Source: Saprospiraceae bacterium (GTDB lineage Bacteria; Bacteroidota; Bacteroidia; Chitinophagales; Saprospiraceae). From it: DNA of 64,000 bases. The notes beneath the pieces were generated by a model. That model was not told the origin of the DNA and made no database searches. It saw only the letters and a program-made list of their open reading frames with translations. The position numbers were made by a program, and so were the translations under genes. Numbering within the stretch: the stretch's first letter is position 1; the number at the start of each line of letters is the position of its first letter. Positions 1 through 9,388 of the stretch are shown piece after piece. The DNA lies in NCBI GenBank assembly GCA_020631235.1, contig JAHDHQ010000012.1, positions 47,617-111,616 of the forward strand. The letters are read 5' to 3'.

Positions 1-1
1 A

Positions 2-2779
2 CTCATAAACATGGATGGGATTACCAGTAATTCTTCTCCAAATGATCCCACAGGGGATATCGGAGCGGATCATTACTTCCAATCTGTCAATGCAACACGC
101 ATAGGTATTTATGACAAAGAGGGAAACTTGCAAGATCAATTTTTAGCTAACGAATTTTGGGGTAGTATAGGATTTAGTTCGGCGGGTGATCCCATTGTGT
201 TATACGACCAAGAAGTCGATCGATGGATATTTACAGAGTTTCCTTTTGGAAATCAACTTTTAGTGGCTGTTTCTGATAGTAGTGATCCTCTGGGTTCTTG
301 GACAGCCTATAATTTTGGTACGCCTAGTTTTCCTGATTATCCAAAATGGGCAGTATGGACCAATGCATATACGGTAACCACTAACGAACAAGGGCCTAAT
401 CGACAACATTTTTATGTGATTAATAAAGAGCAATTATTAAATGGTGAAGATCAGGTAGATATCCAGCGATTGGAGGTAGAAGGTACTAATAATTCCGAAC
501 AAGGTTTTATAGTATCCACGCCAGTAGACTGGTCAGGAAAAACGGCACCACCCGAAGGGACAGGTCCATTATTTGTAAAACTTAATGATTCTTCTTGGGG
601 AGAAGTGCCTGAAGATGCCATCGATGTGTTTGAAGTAGATATTGACTGGGATAATCCGGCAAATACAGCAATTGATCGGCTCATTGTTCCTACTTCTCCT
701 TATGACTCTTATCCTTGCGCATTAAACGGACCTGGTTTTGCTTGTATTCCACAACCCAATGGTGCCACGGGCTTGGATGGTATACCAGAAGTAATCATGT
801 ATCAAGTACAATACAGAAATTTTGGAGCTTACGAAACTATGGTGATGTCATTTGTAACCGACGTAACGGATGGCGAAAACTTAGCCGGTGTACGTTGGGT
901 CGAAATGCGAAAGTCACAGGGTTCAGACTGGGATGTTTATCAAGAAGGGACTGTCGGCTTAGAAGATGGCTTAAACAGGTATATGTCGACTATTGCTATG
1001 GATGGCGGTGGAAATATAGGCCTGGCTTATTCTGTCTCTAGCGAAACTGAACCTGCAGGCGTACGATATACAGCAAGGTTGAGTTCAGACCCTTTAGGGA
1101 TGATGACCTTGCCTGAGGTAACCGCAGTCGATGGTGGTGGCTCGATTAATACAGGCGGACGATTTGGGGATTATGCGCATATGAGTGTAGATCCGGTTAA
1201 CGATAATGTATTCTGGTTTACCACGGAATATGCAGGTACAGGTGGTCAAGTAAACACCAGAATTGTGGCTTTCCAAATGCAAATCGACTCATTAGACATA
1301 GGGCCATTTGCAGGTGTTTCTCCAGTGTCAAGCTCTACATTAGGCAATGAAAACTTAGTCGTTGAAATACAGAATTTTGGAGTTTTCCCAGTAAGTAATT
1401 TTAGTGTGAGTTACGCTGTTGATGGAGGTGCTGAAGTGGTAGATGAGGTAAATGTCAACATAGCATCTGGTGATACCTATCAACATACTTTTTCTCAGCC
1501 AATAGATATGAATGCTCCTGGAGTTTATCCGATTACTATTACTACTCAGATGGATGGAGACCAAAATGCCAATAATAATACCATAGTATACATAGTCGAA
1601 AAGCTGCCTGCGCATGATATAGAAATCACCAATATAGATTTTAACACTGAAATAAGCTGTGGGCCCGAAGCAACTGCTTTTATAGCTTTTAAAAATAATG
1701 GAGACTTAGATCTTACAAGTGCTACTTTCAATGTGAATCAAAATGCAAACTTATTAAGTCCTATTAATTGGACTGGAAGTTTAATGCGTGGAGAAACAGA
1801 CATTCTTGAAGTACCTTTAACTGGCCTTTTAGATGGTACCAACCAGATAGAAGTGCAGGCCATAGATCCTAATGGTGAAAACGATGAAGTACCATCTAAT
1901 AATCAAGGGTCAGGCAGTGTAGAAGCCCTACTAGAATCAGTTACTTTGGTTGTTGATCTTTTTACCGATGGTTTTCCAGAAGAAACCACGTGGGAATTAG
2001 TTGATGATGCCACGGGAATAGTTGTTGCAGAAGGAGGACCATATGATCAAGAAAACGAGCACTATATCTATGAGGTATGTGTAGATCCTGAAGCTTGTCT
2101 TACAATGACCATTTTTGATTCTTACGGGGATGGTGTAAATTCATTTTTCGATGATGACGGAGATTATACCATTACGGATATTGATGGTAATGTGTTAGCC
2201 TCCTTGATTAGTGTAGATTTTGGTGAAGAGGAATCTAATTTCTTCTGCTTAGGTGATGTGGAATGTGATGTCCAAGCAGACATTGTGGTGACAGATGCAT
2301 CTTCGCCCTCTGCAGAAGATGGAAGTATCCTTATCAATGTAACCAATGGTTTTGCCCCTTTTATGTATAGTATTGATGGAGGAAATAACTTCAGTGAGGA
2401 TAATTTATTTACGGACTTAGCTTCACAAAATTATGAGCTAGTTATCTTGGATTCGGAAAATTGCATTTACGAAGAAAATGTAACTGTGGGTGAAGCATCC
2501 AGTATTGATGAAGCATTAAATGGTGTGAACATAAATATAGCACCTAATCCTACAGATGGTGAGTTAAGTATAATTATGGAAGGATTGAATTACGATGATT
2601 TATTCTTAGCCTATTCAGTTTTCGATGTACAAGGTCAGCAGATACAGAATAGTCAATTAGTAAAGTATGACAACTCTTATCAAGGTATGCTTTCCTTAAC
2701 AGCTTATCCATCTGGACAATATTATATTCGATTTAATCACCCACAACTACAACGATTAATTAAAGTGATTAGACAATAA
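2..2779 (+). CDS. Secreted multidomain T9SS protein, 5' end cut by window edge
   Basis: The reading frame is open from base 2, so the ATG at 11 is probably internal and the signal peptide lies outside the window. Residue numbers are from that Met. Residues 1-430 are a beta-rich, Asp/Gly/Trp-rich region opening with a conserved-looking PNDPTGDIGADHY segment. Two CARDB-like beta-sandwich modules follow (about 430-540 and 545-640), then a module containing FDSYGDGVNS, and a SprB-type repeat (about 757-835, with GFAPFMYSIDGG). The last 80 residues (IAPNPTDGE, then a YPSGQYYIRF element ending in KVIRQ) are a type A T9SS sorting domain, so the product is expected at the cell surface or released. 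Substrate is unknown. It is followed at once by a bidirectional terminator and faces a convergent lipoprotein gene. Confidence 0.85.
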   Translation, partial: LINMDGITSNSSPNDPTGDIGADHYFQSVNATRIGIYDKEGNLQDQFLANEFWGSIGFSSAGDPIVLYDQEVDRWIFTEFPFGNQLLVAVSDSSDPLGSWTAYNFGTPSFPDYPKWAVWTNAYTVTTNEQGPNRQHFYVINKEQLLNGEDQVDIQRLEVEGTNNSEQGFIVSTPVDWSGKTAPPEGTGPLFVKLNDSSWGEVPEDAIDVFEVDIDWDNPANTAIDRLIVPTSPYDSYPCALNGPGFACIPQPNGATGLDGIPEVIMYQVQYRNFGAYETMVMSFVTDVTDGENLAGVRWVEMRKSQGSDWDVYQEGTVGLEDGLNRYMSTIAMDGGGNIGLAYSVSSETEPAGVRYTARLSSDPLGMMTLPEVTAVDGGGSINTGGRFGDYAHMSVDPVNDNVFWFTTEYAGTGGQVNTRIVAFQMQIDSLDIGPFAGVSPVSSSTLGNENLVVEIQNFGVFPVSNFSVSYAVDGGAEVVDEVNVNIASGDTYQHTFSQPIDMNAPGVYPITITTQMDGDQNANNNTIVYIVEKLPAHDIEITNIDFNTEISCGPEATAFIAFKNNGDLDLTSATFNVNQNANLLSPINWTGSLMRGETDILEVPLTGLLDGTNQIEVQAIDPNGENDEVPSNNQGSGSVEALLESVTLVVDLFTDGFPEETTWELVDDATGIVVAEGGPYDQENEHYIYEVCVDPEACLTMTIFDSYGDGVNSFFDDDGDYTITDIDGNVLASLISVDFGEEESNFFCLGDVECDVQADIVVTDASSPSAEDGSILINVTNGFAPFMYSIDGGNNFSEDNLFTDLASQNYELVILDSENCIYEENVTVGEASSIDEALNGVNINIAPNPTDGELSIIMEGLNYDDLFLAYSVFDVQGQQIQNSQLVKYDNSYQGMLSLTAYPSGQYYIRFNHPQLQRLIKVIRQ

Positions 2780-2783
2780 AAAA

Positions 2784-2814
2784 AAGGCTCCAAATGAACA
2801 TTTGGAGCCTTTTT
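2784..2814. terminator. Bidirectional rho-independent terminator
   Basis: A 13-bp perfect inverted repeat (2784-2796 aaggctccaaatg and 2799-2811 catttggagcctt) is flanked by an A-run on the left and a T-run on the right. It can therefore end transcription from both convergent neighbours, the T9SS gene on + and the DUF4197 lipoprotein gene on -. Confidence 0.9.
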
Positions 2815-2834
2815 AAGTTTTATCATTCCACAGA

Positions 2835-3551
2835 TTAGTCCTGTTTAGCAAAAACTTGCCTTAATAGTTCGGTTTTTCGCTGGCTAACATCCGTTCTAAT
2901 CTTTTTCTCTTTCTTTTGGATCAAGTCAAAAAGTCCTTCAAGGGCCTTGGTAGTAACATGCTGGGTAATGCTCGGGTTTAATTTCTTTAAGTCAAACAAA
3001 GCAGCAATCTTTTGATTGTAGTGATTTACAGCATCTGCATAATAATCAAGTGCACCGAATTTATTTAATGATTGTTCGATGACTGGACTGAATTGGCCTA
3101 CCAAACTATTGTAGGTTTTTCTGTGTAGGTAATTAGTCGCTTCGTTGTCCGCGCCCATTAAGATACGTGTTGCATCGTCAAAGGTCATTTGGGTTATGGC
3201 TCGAGCAAAGATTGGAGCTGCTTTTTTTGCAGCATCTTCTGCAGCTTGGTTTATTTTAGTGATGGCTGTAGTTTCAAATTTTTCAAACCCAGGAACAATC
3301 CTAAGTTTTTCAACTAAACCTGCAGTTTCTTCTGGAAGCAAGATTTTATAGATCGAATTTTTGTAACCATTAGAAGCAGAAAGCTTTTTTACACTTTCAT
3401 CTACTCCGAAAGACAAAGCTTCTTTTAGGCCGTCAGCAACATTGAACGTTCCTGCACCTGCTTCTGAAATCATTTCCAAAGCTTTATTGATGTCCTTTGG
3501 GTCACAAGAGACTAAGGATAAAGTCATTAAACATATTAGTATGTATCTCAT
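2835..3551 (-). CDS. DUF4197 family lipoprotein
   Basis: A 238-residue protein with a short hydrophobic leader and lipobox LVSC (Cys16), so it is probably a lipid-anchored envelope protein. The body is almost all helical and carries the recurring DUF4197 features: GLKEALSFGVDESVKKLS near the N-terminus, an Ala-rich helix with AAKKAAPIF, then TRILMGADNEATNYLHRKT and FGALDYYADAVNHY. Length and order fit the family, whose biochemical role is not established. It lies 69 bp downstream of folB on the same strand and may be co-transcribed with it. Confidence 0.85.
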   Translation of the reverse strand: MRYILICLMTLSLVSCDPKDINKALEMISEAGAGTFNVADGLKEALSFGVDESVKKLSASNGYKNSIYKILLPEETAGLVEKLRIVPGFEKFETTAITKINQAAEDAAKKAAPIFARAITQMTFDDATRILMGADNEATNYLHRKTYNSLVGQFSPVIEQSLNKFGALDYYADAVNHYNQKIAALFDLKKLNPSITQHVTTKALEGLFDLIQKKEKKIRTDVSQRKTELLRQVFAKQD

Positions 3552-3620
3552 AATTTATTGTTTATTAGTATAAAGGTATTATTTAGACTAAAAAATGCCT
3601 AGAAGGGTGTTAAAATGATA

Positions 3621-3974
3621 TTAAAATTCCATTTCGACCGTGGCAAAATCAATTTTACCACCTAATTGGGGTCCTACTTTTCTCAACGTTACTTTTGCAT
3701 GATTTGCATGCTTCCACTTGTTTTGTATACGTTTAAGTATTAGGTCGACGACTGTTTCCAAAAGCCATTTAGTAGCTTTCATCTCTTCTTGACAGATTTG
3801 ATAAACCTCTTCATAATTAATGGTTTTGTCAATGTCATCTTCGTAGGAGTTCGTTTTATCCATACGAATACTGACATCTAGATAAAATTCATTACCCATT
3901 TTTCGCTCAGCCTCATAGTAGCCATGATAAGCTCTGAAAAACATATTTTCTAATCGAATCGTCGTACTTGCCAT
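3621..3974 (-). CDS. folB: Dihydroneopterin aldolase
   Basis: A 117-residue cytosolic enzyme of folate synthesis, normal length for FolB, converting 7,8-dihydroneopterin to 6-hydroxymethyl-dihydropterin and glycolaldehyde. Visible family features are FRAYHGYYEAER near the N-terminus (Glu21 in the pterin-site region), LLETVVDLIL with Glu73 as the probable pterin anchor, and VTLRKVGPQLGG near the C-terminus with Lys99 as the candidate catalytic lysine. The start has a TAnnTTTG box about 35 bp upstream. It is divergent from the glutaryl-CoA dehydrogenase gene, and no other folate gene is in the window. Confidence 0.9.
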   Translation of the reverse strand: MASTTIRLENMFFRAYHGYYEAERKMGNEFYLDVSIRMDKTNSYEDDIDKTINYEEVYQICQEEMKATKWLLETVVDLILKRIQNKWKHANHAKVTLRKVGPQLGGKIDFATVEMEF

Positions 3975-4008
3975 CTAAATTTTAAATATTTATTGCTAAA
4001 GTAAAAAG

Positions 4009-4016
4009 CAAACTTA
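4009..4016 (-). promoter_or_regulatory. Putative -7 box for folB
   Basis: Read on the minus strand this is TAAGTTTG, a perfect match to the Bacteroidota -7 consensus TAnnTTTG, about 35 bp before the folB start. I found no clear -33 TTG at the usual distance, so this is a partial match. Confidence 0.4.
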
Positions 4017-4059
4017 GTTTTTCGGCTTACTTTCGCCTTTCCTTTTTCATAATCATCAT

Positions 4060-4067
4060 TACTTTTG
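4060..4067 (+). promoter_or_regulatory. Putative -7 box for the acyl-CoA dehydrogenase gene
   Basis: TACTTTTG matches TAnnTTTG exactly and ends 17 bp before the ATG at 4085, implying a 5' leader of about 11 nt. No exact -33 TTG is visible. Together with the folB box it makes a compact divergent promoter region. Confidence 0.45.
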
Positions 4068-4084
4068 ACAAAAATTTCATTTTT

Positions 4085-5299
4085 ATGAGTCATGCTAACG
4101 ATACAGTAATTACAAAAAGTGACAAAACAGATAGATACCAGCATCATGATTATTACGGTGTAGATCAGTTATTATCGGAAGATCACTTATTGGCTAGAGA
4201 TGCCGTTAGAGATTGGGTCAAGCAAGAAGTTTCACCCATCATTGAAGAATATGCTGAACAAGCAAAATGTCCAGTACATCTATTTAAAGGATTAGCTGAT
4301 ATCGGCGCCTTTGGTCCAAGTCTTCCACTCAAATATGGAGGTGGTGGAATGGATGAGATTGCTTATGGAGTGATTATGCAGGAATTAGAAAGATGTGACT
4401 CAGGATTAAGAAGTATGGCTTCGGTCCAAGGATCACTAGTGATGTATCCTATATACAAGTATGGAAGCGAAGAACAGCGAATGAAATACCTTCCCAAATT
4501 AGGAAGTGGAGAATTTATAGGATGTTTTGGATTAACAGAACCAGATCATGGTTCGAATCCAAGCGGTATGCTAACCAATGTAGTAGATGATGGCGATGCC
4601 TACATTTTAAATGGTTCTAAAATGTGGATTACCAACTCGCCTATTGCAGATATCGCAGTCGTATGGGCTAAAAGGGAAGACGGTCGTATTATAGGTCTTA
4701 TTGTAGAAAAAGGCATGAAAGGATTTTCTGCGCCAGAAATACATGGAAAATGGTCTTTAAGAGCATCGATTACAGGCGAATTAGTTTTTGAAGATGTACG
4801 GGTGCCTAAAGCAAATGTCCTTCCTAATGTAGAAGGACTAAAAGGTCCTCTAGGATGTTTATCTAAAGCAAGATATGGTATCGCTTGGGGTGCTATTGGT
4901 GCGGCCTTGGATTGCTATGATTCTGCCCTAAGATATTCTCAAGAAAGAATACAATTCGGTAAGCCTATTGCTCAGTTTCAGTTGACTCAAAAGAAATTAG
5001 CTGAAATGATTACGGAAATCACCAAAGCTCAGTTGTTAGCTTGGAGATTAGGTAGCTTAGCTAATGATGGCAAAGCAAGTCCTGCTCAGATTTCAATGGC
5101 TAAACGGAACAATGTACATATGGCCTTAGAAATAGCTAGAGAGGCAAGGCAAATTCATGGTGGTATGGGTATAACTAATGAGTATCCGATCATGAGACAT
5201 ATGATGAATCTTGAGACGGTACTTACTTACGAAGGTACACATGACATCCATTTACTCATCACTGGTATGGACGTTACCGGTTTAAATGCATTTAAATAA
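4085..5299 (+). CDS. gcdH: Glutaryl-CoA dehydrogenase (acyl-CoA dehydrogenase family)
   Basis: A 404-residue FAD enzyme expected to oxidise and decarboxylate glutaryl-CoA to crotonyl-CoA in lysine and tryptophan breakdown. The three acyl-CoA dehydrogenase parts are in order: a helical N-domain, a middle beta-domain with FGLTEPDHGSNPSGM and KMWITNSP, and a C-terminal helical domain with ERIQFGKPIAQFQL, QIHGGMGITNEY and YEGTHDIH, whose Glu383 is the candidate catalytic base. TEPDHGSNPSGM and KARYGIAWGAIGAA are typical of the glutaryl-CoA subgroup rather than short-chain enzymes. It is a single-gene unit by spacing. The specific substrate is an inference from these motifs. Confidence 0.85.
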   Translation: MSHANDTVITKSDKTDRYQHHDYYGVDQLLSEDHLLARDAVRDWVKQEVSPIIEEYAEQAKCPVHLFKGLADIGAFGPSLPLKYGGGGMDEIAYGVIMQELERCDSGLRSMASVQGSLVMYPIYKYGSEEQRMKYLPKLGSGEFIGCFGLTEPDHGSNPSGMLTNVVDDGDAYILNGSKMWITNSPIADIAVVWAKREDGRIIGLIVEKGMKGFSAPEIHGKWSLRASITGELVFEDVRVPKANVLPNVEGLKGPLGCLSKARYGIAWGAIGAALDCYDSALRYSQERIQFGKPIAQFQLTQKKLAEMITEITKAQLLAWRLGSLANDGKASPAQISMAKRNNVHMALEIAREARQIHGGMGITNEYPIMRHMMNLETVLTYEGTHDIHLLITGMDVTGLNAFK

Positions 5300-5404
5300 A
5301 ACTAGTGTAGATATATACAATACTACTAACATTAGTCAGCAGAAAGTCTGGCGACTTTGGTCTAAAAAAAGAATCAAATTATTAAGAGAACTTTAAAAGT
5401 TGAA

Positions 5405-5440
5405 CTATACTATTTAGTATTGCATTATGTTATAGTATAG
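5405..5440. promoter_or_regulatory. Inverted repeat upstream of the OmpA-type gene
   Basis: Perfect 9-bp arms ctatactat (5405-5413) and atagtatag (5432-5440) enclose 18 nt and end 19 bp before the ATG at 5460. The loop includes TAGTATTG, one mismatch from TAnnTTTG. It could be an operator over a promoter or a leader hairpin; the A+T richness makes chance plausible. Confidence 0.3.
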
Positions 5441-5459
5441 ATTATAAGCAAGGCATTTT

Positions 5460-6740
5460 ATGAGCATTCGATATTTTATATTTTCTATTATTTTTCTTTT
5501 GGCCAATGTTGCTTCATCTCAAGTTGTCGAGTTGAAAAACAAATCCTTTGAAGGCATCCCTCGACAGGGAGGAGCTGAATATCCATTCCATCTGGATCAT
5601 TGGGATGATTGTGGGCAATGGAATTTTAAAACTGCCTCGCCACCAGATGTCCATCCAGGAGGTTTCTGGGCCAATAATTACGAACCTTCCGATGGAAGAA
5701 CTTATTTAGGTCTAGTAGGAAGGCCTTCTGGTTCTTATGAATCCGTTTCACAAAAACTTTCCGAGCCGCTGGTTAAAAATAAATGTTATGCATTTGCTAT
5801 TGATTTGGCACTTGGAGAAAGCTATCAAAGTGGGACAATTGCAAGTCCTCAAACTCCAGTTAATTTCGATGAACCTCTTGTTCTTAAGATTTGGGGAAGC
5901 TCAACTTCTTGTTACAAAATGCATGGTGGGAAAAATCCGAATACAGAATTGCTTGCCCAATCTGTACCCATAGCTAATAACTACTGGCAGCAATATATAT
6001 TTACTATTGAGCCGAAAAAAACACATACTTATTTAACGTTTGAAGTCTTTTTTGCGAACGATGCAGAAGACCCCTACCCTGGGAATGTCCTTTTAGATAA
6101 TGCCACCGACTTTTTCCCTATCGAATGTGATGATGATATTGCCATCATTGATGTATTTACAAAAGATCTCGATGATGTTGTAGCTTATAATGAATCCTTA
6201 AAAGAAAAGAAAAAACCAATCAACTCAAAAGCCAAGAAAAAACCTGTGGCTAAAGAAGTACCCATCAAAAAAGAAGAACCTGCTGTTGTAGTTGCTGTGG
6301 AACAACCAAAACAGGTAGAAGAGAAAGTGATTCCGAAGGCTAAAAACCCTGAAGAAATTATTTTGACCGAACTAGACGCAAAGACCATTAAAAAAGGGCA
6401 AATCATCAATGTCAAAAAACTATTCTTTGCAGCTGATACCAGTTCTATATCAGAAGATTCTCATGAAGTCTTAGATGAAATTTATACTTTTCTAAATCAA
6501 AACAAACAGGTGATCATTGAAGTTGGTGGTCATACAAATACGATTCCTCCTCATGAGTTTTGCGACAAATTATCTACCGAAAGAGCAAAATCAGTAGCGT
6601 CCTATTTAATAGCCAAAGGTATTCCGGCCAGTAGAATAAAATTTAAGGGATACGGTAAAAGACAGCCTTTAAATACAAAAAAGACTGCGTCTGCTCGAGC
6701 GATGAACCAACGAGTAGAAATTAAAATCTTATCGACATAA
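5460..6740 (+). CDS. OmpA-family outer membrane protein with N-terminal beta-sandwich
   Basis: A 426-residue secreted protein. Residues 1-20 are a signal peptide ending near ASSQ. Residues 21-220 form a beta-rich module (ELKNKSFEGIPRQGG at its start, NVLLDNATDFFPIECDDD at its end) like the DUF642/CBM-like modules Bacteroidota attach to OmpA domains. A Lys/Pro/Glu-rich linker spans about 245-295. The C-terminal 120 residues are an OmpA peptidoglycan-binding domain: LFFAADTSSISEDS, then GGHTNTIPPHEFCDKLSTER and INQR-like AMNQRVEIKI. The likely role is tethering the outer membrane to peptidoglycan while presenting the N-terminal module. It converges on the LytTR operon with a 16-bp gap. Confidence 0.85.
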   Translation: MSIRYFIFSIIFLLANVASSQVVELKNKSFEGIPRQGGAEYPFHLDHWDDCGQWNFKTASPPDVHPGGFWANNYEPSDGRTYLGLVGRPSGSYESVSQKLSEPLVKNKCYAFAIDLALGESYQSGTIASPQTPVNFDEPLVLKIWGSSTSCYKMHGGKNPNTELLAQSVPIANNYWQQYIFTIEPKKTHTYLTFEVFFANDAEDPYPGNVLLDNATDFFPIECDDDIAIIDVFTKDLDDVVAYNESLKEKKKPINSKAKKKPVAKEVPIKKEEPAVVVAVEQPKQVEEKVIPKAKNPEEIILTELDAKTIKKGQIINVKKLFFAADTSSISEDSHEVLDEIYTFLNQNKQVIIEVGGHTNTIPPHEFCDKLSTERAKSVASYLIAKGIPASRIKFKGYGKRQPLNTKKTASARAMNQRVEIKILST

Positions 6741-6756
6741 GTGAGCTTATGGCTTT

Positions 6757-7509
6757 CTAATGATTCATCCAAAGTTTAAAATCGGAAGTTTTTTGGCGGC
6801 TTACAATAAAGGATTGTGATCTAGGCTCGACGATGCTCAGTTTTAATCGATGGTTTAGATAAGGACTGATCTTTTGTATGGCATCTTTGGCTACAATCTG
6901 TCCTCGATTAATTCTAAAAAATTGCGCATCATCTAATGTTTCCAATAATTTATCCATCGTTTCTTCGATAATGTAGCGCTTTGTACGTGTTACTCCAAAG
7001 GTGATGCTATCCTCAGAATAAACATACAGCAAGTCAGCAACCTTTAACTGGATCAAGCCCTTGCCTTCCTTCACTAATATACCTGTTCGTACGGTTTCAG
7101 TTTTTATAGCAGATAAAACTCTAGCCATCTGCGCTGCACTTAAGGCTTGATTTCTATTGCTCCTATTAAATTGCTCTAGAGCTAAATTTAGATCCGAAGC
7201 TTGAATAGGTTTTAATAAATAATCGATGCTATTGACTTTAAAAGCTTGTATTGCATATTGATCAAAGGCGGTTGTAAAAATGATGGGTGCCTTCACTTCT
7301 ACCGATTTAAAAATATCAAAACTTAAACCATCGGCTAGTTGTATGTCCATGAAGACTAAATCTACACTTTGTGGGTTTTTAAACCATTTTATAGCTTCCT
7401 CTACGGAGTCTAATACATCTAACAAGGTATAATCAAAAGAACAAACTTTTAATAATTTTTGCAGTTGGTTTGCTGCTCTTTCTTCATCTTCTATGATTAA
7501 TACTTTCAT
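6757..7509 (-). CDS. LytTR-family response regulator
   Basis: A 250-residue cytosolic regulator. The receiver domain (1-120) shows acidic residues IIEDEE, the phospho-acceptor Asp55 in VFMDIQLADG, the Thr in IIFTTAFDQYA and Lys100 in DYLLKPIQA. The C-terminal LytTR DNA-binding domain (about 145-247) has ILVKEGKGLIQLKVADLLYVYSE, RTKRYIIEETMDKLLE and FFRINRGQIVAKDAI. It is the last gene of the minus-strand operon, 22 bp after its cognate sensor, and probably controls target genes through direct LytTR sites. Targets cannot be read from this window. Confidence 0.93.
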   Translation of the reverse strand: MKVLIIEDEERAANQLQKLLKVCSFDYTLLDVLDSVEEAIKWFKNPQSVDLVFMDIQLADGLSFDIFKSVEVKAPIIFTTAFDQYAIQAFKVNSIDYLLKPIQASDLNLALEQFNRSNRNQALSAAQMARVLSAIKTETVRTGILVKEGKGLIQLKVADLLYVYSEDSITFGVTRTKRYIIEETMDKLLETLDDAQFFRINRGQIVAKDAIQKISPYLNHRLKLSIVEPRSQSFIVSRQKTSDFKLWMNH

Positions 7510-7531
7510 TTTGTCAGACTGGTATTATAGA

Positions 7532-8569
7532 CTACAATAAAGGTAAGGAAACAGAAAAGTTTAGGCCATCATTATGCACATTGACTGGTCTATCAGTGAG
7601 TAGTGCATATCGTTTTTTTATGTTTTCCAATCCTATTTTTGTAGAAGGTGTTTGGCTCGTTTTCTTTTGTATAGTATTAGATACCCTTACGTAGTCATCA
7701 TTAATCGTAATTTCAATAGTAAGTGGTTTTGATTTAGAGATAACATTATGCTTTATGGCATTTTCCAAGAGCATTTGTATACTCATAGGGGCCACCTTTT
7801 TTAGTAAGTAATGCTCTTCGGTTTTCCATTTTACCATTAAATGGTCTCCAAATCTTTCCTTTTGTATGTGAATGTATGACTTGCAAAAGGTGAATTCTTC
7901 TTCTAAAATAACCCTGTTGCTGTTTCCAGATTCTAAAGTAAATCTATATATATCAGCTAATTTATTTACAAAATCAATGGCCTCGGCTTTAGGATTTTCT
8001 TCGATTATGTCCCTTAGTGTATTTAAGCTATTAAAGAAAAAATGAGGTTGAGCTTGATTCCTTAGGGAGTCCAATTGAGCTTGGACTATGGTTTGTTTTG
8101 CTTGTTCTTCTTCTCGGATAGATTTCTTGAGTTTAATAAGGAAGTAAATGGCTTCATAGATGGCCATAGTCATGACACTTATGAGTATAATAGGAACTAA
8201 TAGTTTGCTTCTCTGGATCGGATTATAATGACCTCCAAAAGCAATGTTTAGCAAAACTCCACCTATTATATCGACCACTACAATGGTGAGCACAATAAAA
8301 ACTAATAACAGAAGGATACGTTTTAAGGTGTTTTCGATGGAAGGAAATCGCTTTCTTAGAGCAATTAGTATTTCCGTTAAAATAATCCAATTGATAAACG
8401 AAAAAAACAATGAAACGCCCCAATTAACCATTGCCTTACTAAGTGGCAATCTTACAAAAGAGTTATTAAAAAGGTAGTCAATAATTAGACTCAAGATTAC
8501 CACTCCTGATAAACCAAAAAGGATGTCATTAAAACCTAAATACTTAATTCGCCTGCTAATTATACTCAT
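7532..8569 (-). CDS. LytS/YpdA-type sensor histidine kinase
   Basis: A 345-residue integral membrane kinase. The first 150 residues contain four hydrophobic segments (roughly 15-35, 50-72, 85-110 and 123-147) with no extracytoplasmic sensor domain, so sensing is probably within the membrane. The His_kinase module begins at about 160 with the phospho-acceptor His176 in AQPHFFFNSLN (family usual: NPHFLFN), followed by VILEEEFTFCKSYIHIQKERF. The ATP-binding part has the N-box LLENAIKHN and a short G-region STKIGLENIKKRY. It pairs with the LytTR regulator 22 bp downstream. Two membrane-protein genes precede it in the same operon and may take part in sensing. Confidence 0.92.
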   Translation of the reverse strand: MSIISRRIKYLGFNDILFGLSGVVILSLIIDYLFNNSFVRLPLSKAMVNWGVSLFFSFINWIILTEILIALRKRFPSIENTLKRILLLLVFIVLTIVVVDIIGGVLLNIAFGGHYNPIQRSKLLVPIILISVMTMAIYEAIYFLIKLKKSIREEEQAKQTIVQAQLDSLRNQAQPHFFFNSLNTLRDIIEENPKAEAIDFVNKLADIYRFTLESGNSNRVILEEEFTFCKSYIHIQKERFGDHLMVKWKTEEHYLLKKVAPMSIQMLLENAIKHNVISKSKPLTIEITINDDYVRVSNTIQKKTSQTPSTKIGLENIKKRYALLTDRPVNVHNDGLNFSVSLPLL

Positions 8570-8581
8570 CCTGTATGTTTA

Positions 8582-9382
8582 CTATAAAGCTATAAATGGA
8601 AGTCCTTGCTTAGCTTGATAAAAAGTATAGGCAATTAGTCCCGCATAGATTAACCCAAATATAGTGACTAAGGCTATTTGTTGTTTATTTGCTAAATTCC
8701 ATTTATTCTTCAGTATAACAGCAAACAAAGGGATGATTTGGATTCCATGTAATCCGAAGAAATGAGCTACCCTTAAATCCCCTCCAATGGTACTCCAATT
8801 GAGACCCGGCAATCCCACTCCACCATCTGCCACTCCTACATTATGCGAAAACTGGCTAATCATCTGCCCTCCTACCCAACTGCCAAAAAACACCACTAAC
8901 CATCCTAATACTATGGCCCATTGTATAGCCTTGGATGTATTCAATTTTAAACGTATACTATCAAAGATAAATAATGCCATAATGATTACATTAATGCCTA
9001 TAAATACGCCCATAATCATAAATAAAATACCATCAAAAGCTGCTTCTACATTATAATGAGACTGTACACCTCTACCGGCTTGTAATACGATAATCAACAA
9101 ATCAATGATCATAGTCCAAGCAACAATACCATTGATCCAGCGTCTTTTCTTTTTAGAATAAGGGTAATAAGTCATCAAAAAAGCCACAGTTGCCACATAT
9201 ATGGCAGAAGAAAGCACAAACTTTAAAGGCTTAATCCACACATTGACTCCCATTAAAATCCGATCATCAAATGCTAATCCAACAATACATAAGGGTAATA
9301 AAAGTAAATGAACCAGTAATATCCAAAAAACTACTGGACTATCGTTTTTTATCGTGTGATACACCATTTTTATATTATTCAT
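8582..9382 (-). CDS. Polytopic membrane protein of unknown function
   Basis: A 266-residue protein with about seven hydrophobic helices and short loops. The most distinctive segments are ILMGVNVWIKPLKF, VLQAGRGVQSHYN, SWVGGQMISQFSHNVG and RVAHFFGLHGIQIIP. The intramembrane His residues in SHYN, FSHN and HFFGLHG could bind a cofactor or metal, but I do not recognise a family with a known function. It sits between an ABA4-like gene (6 bp) and the sensor kinase (12 bp), so co-expression with that signalling pair is very likely. Confidence 0.8.
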   Translation of the reverse strand: MNNIKMVYHTIKNDSPVVFWILLVHLLLLPLCIVGLAFDDRILMGVNVWIKPLKFVLSSAIYVATVAFLMTYYPYSKKKRRWINGIVAWTMIIDLLIIVLQAGRGVQSHYNVEAAFDGILFMIMGVFIGINVIIMALFIFDSIRLKLNTSKAIQWAIVLGWLVVFFGSWVGGQMISQFSHNVGVADGGVGLPGLNWSTIGGDLRVAHFFGLHGIQIIPLFAVILKNKWNLANKQQIALVTIFGLIYAGLIAYTFYQAKQGLPFIAL

Positions 9383-9388
9383 GATCTA

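Noticed and set aside
5343..5358. Six-bp hairpin aaagtc/gacttt after the glutaryl-CoA dehydrogenase gene
   Set aside because: The stem is short and no T-run follows, so a terminator call is not justified.
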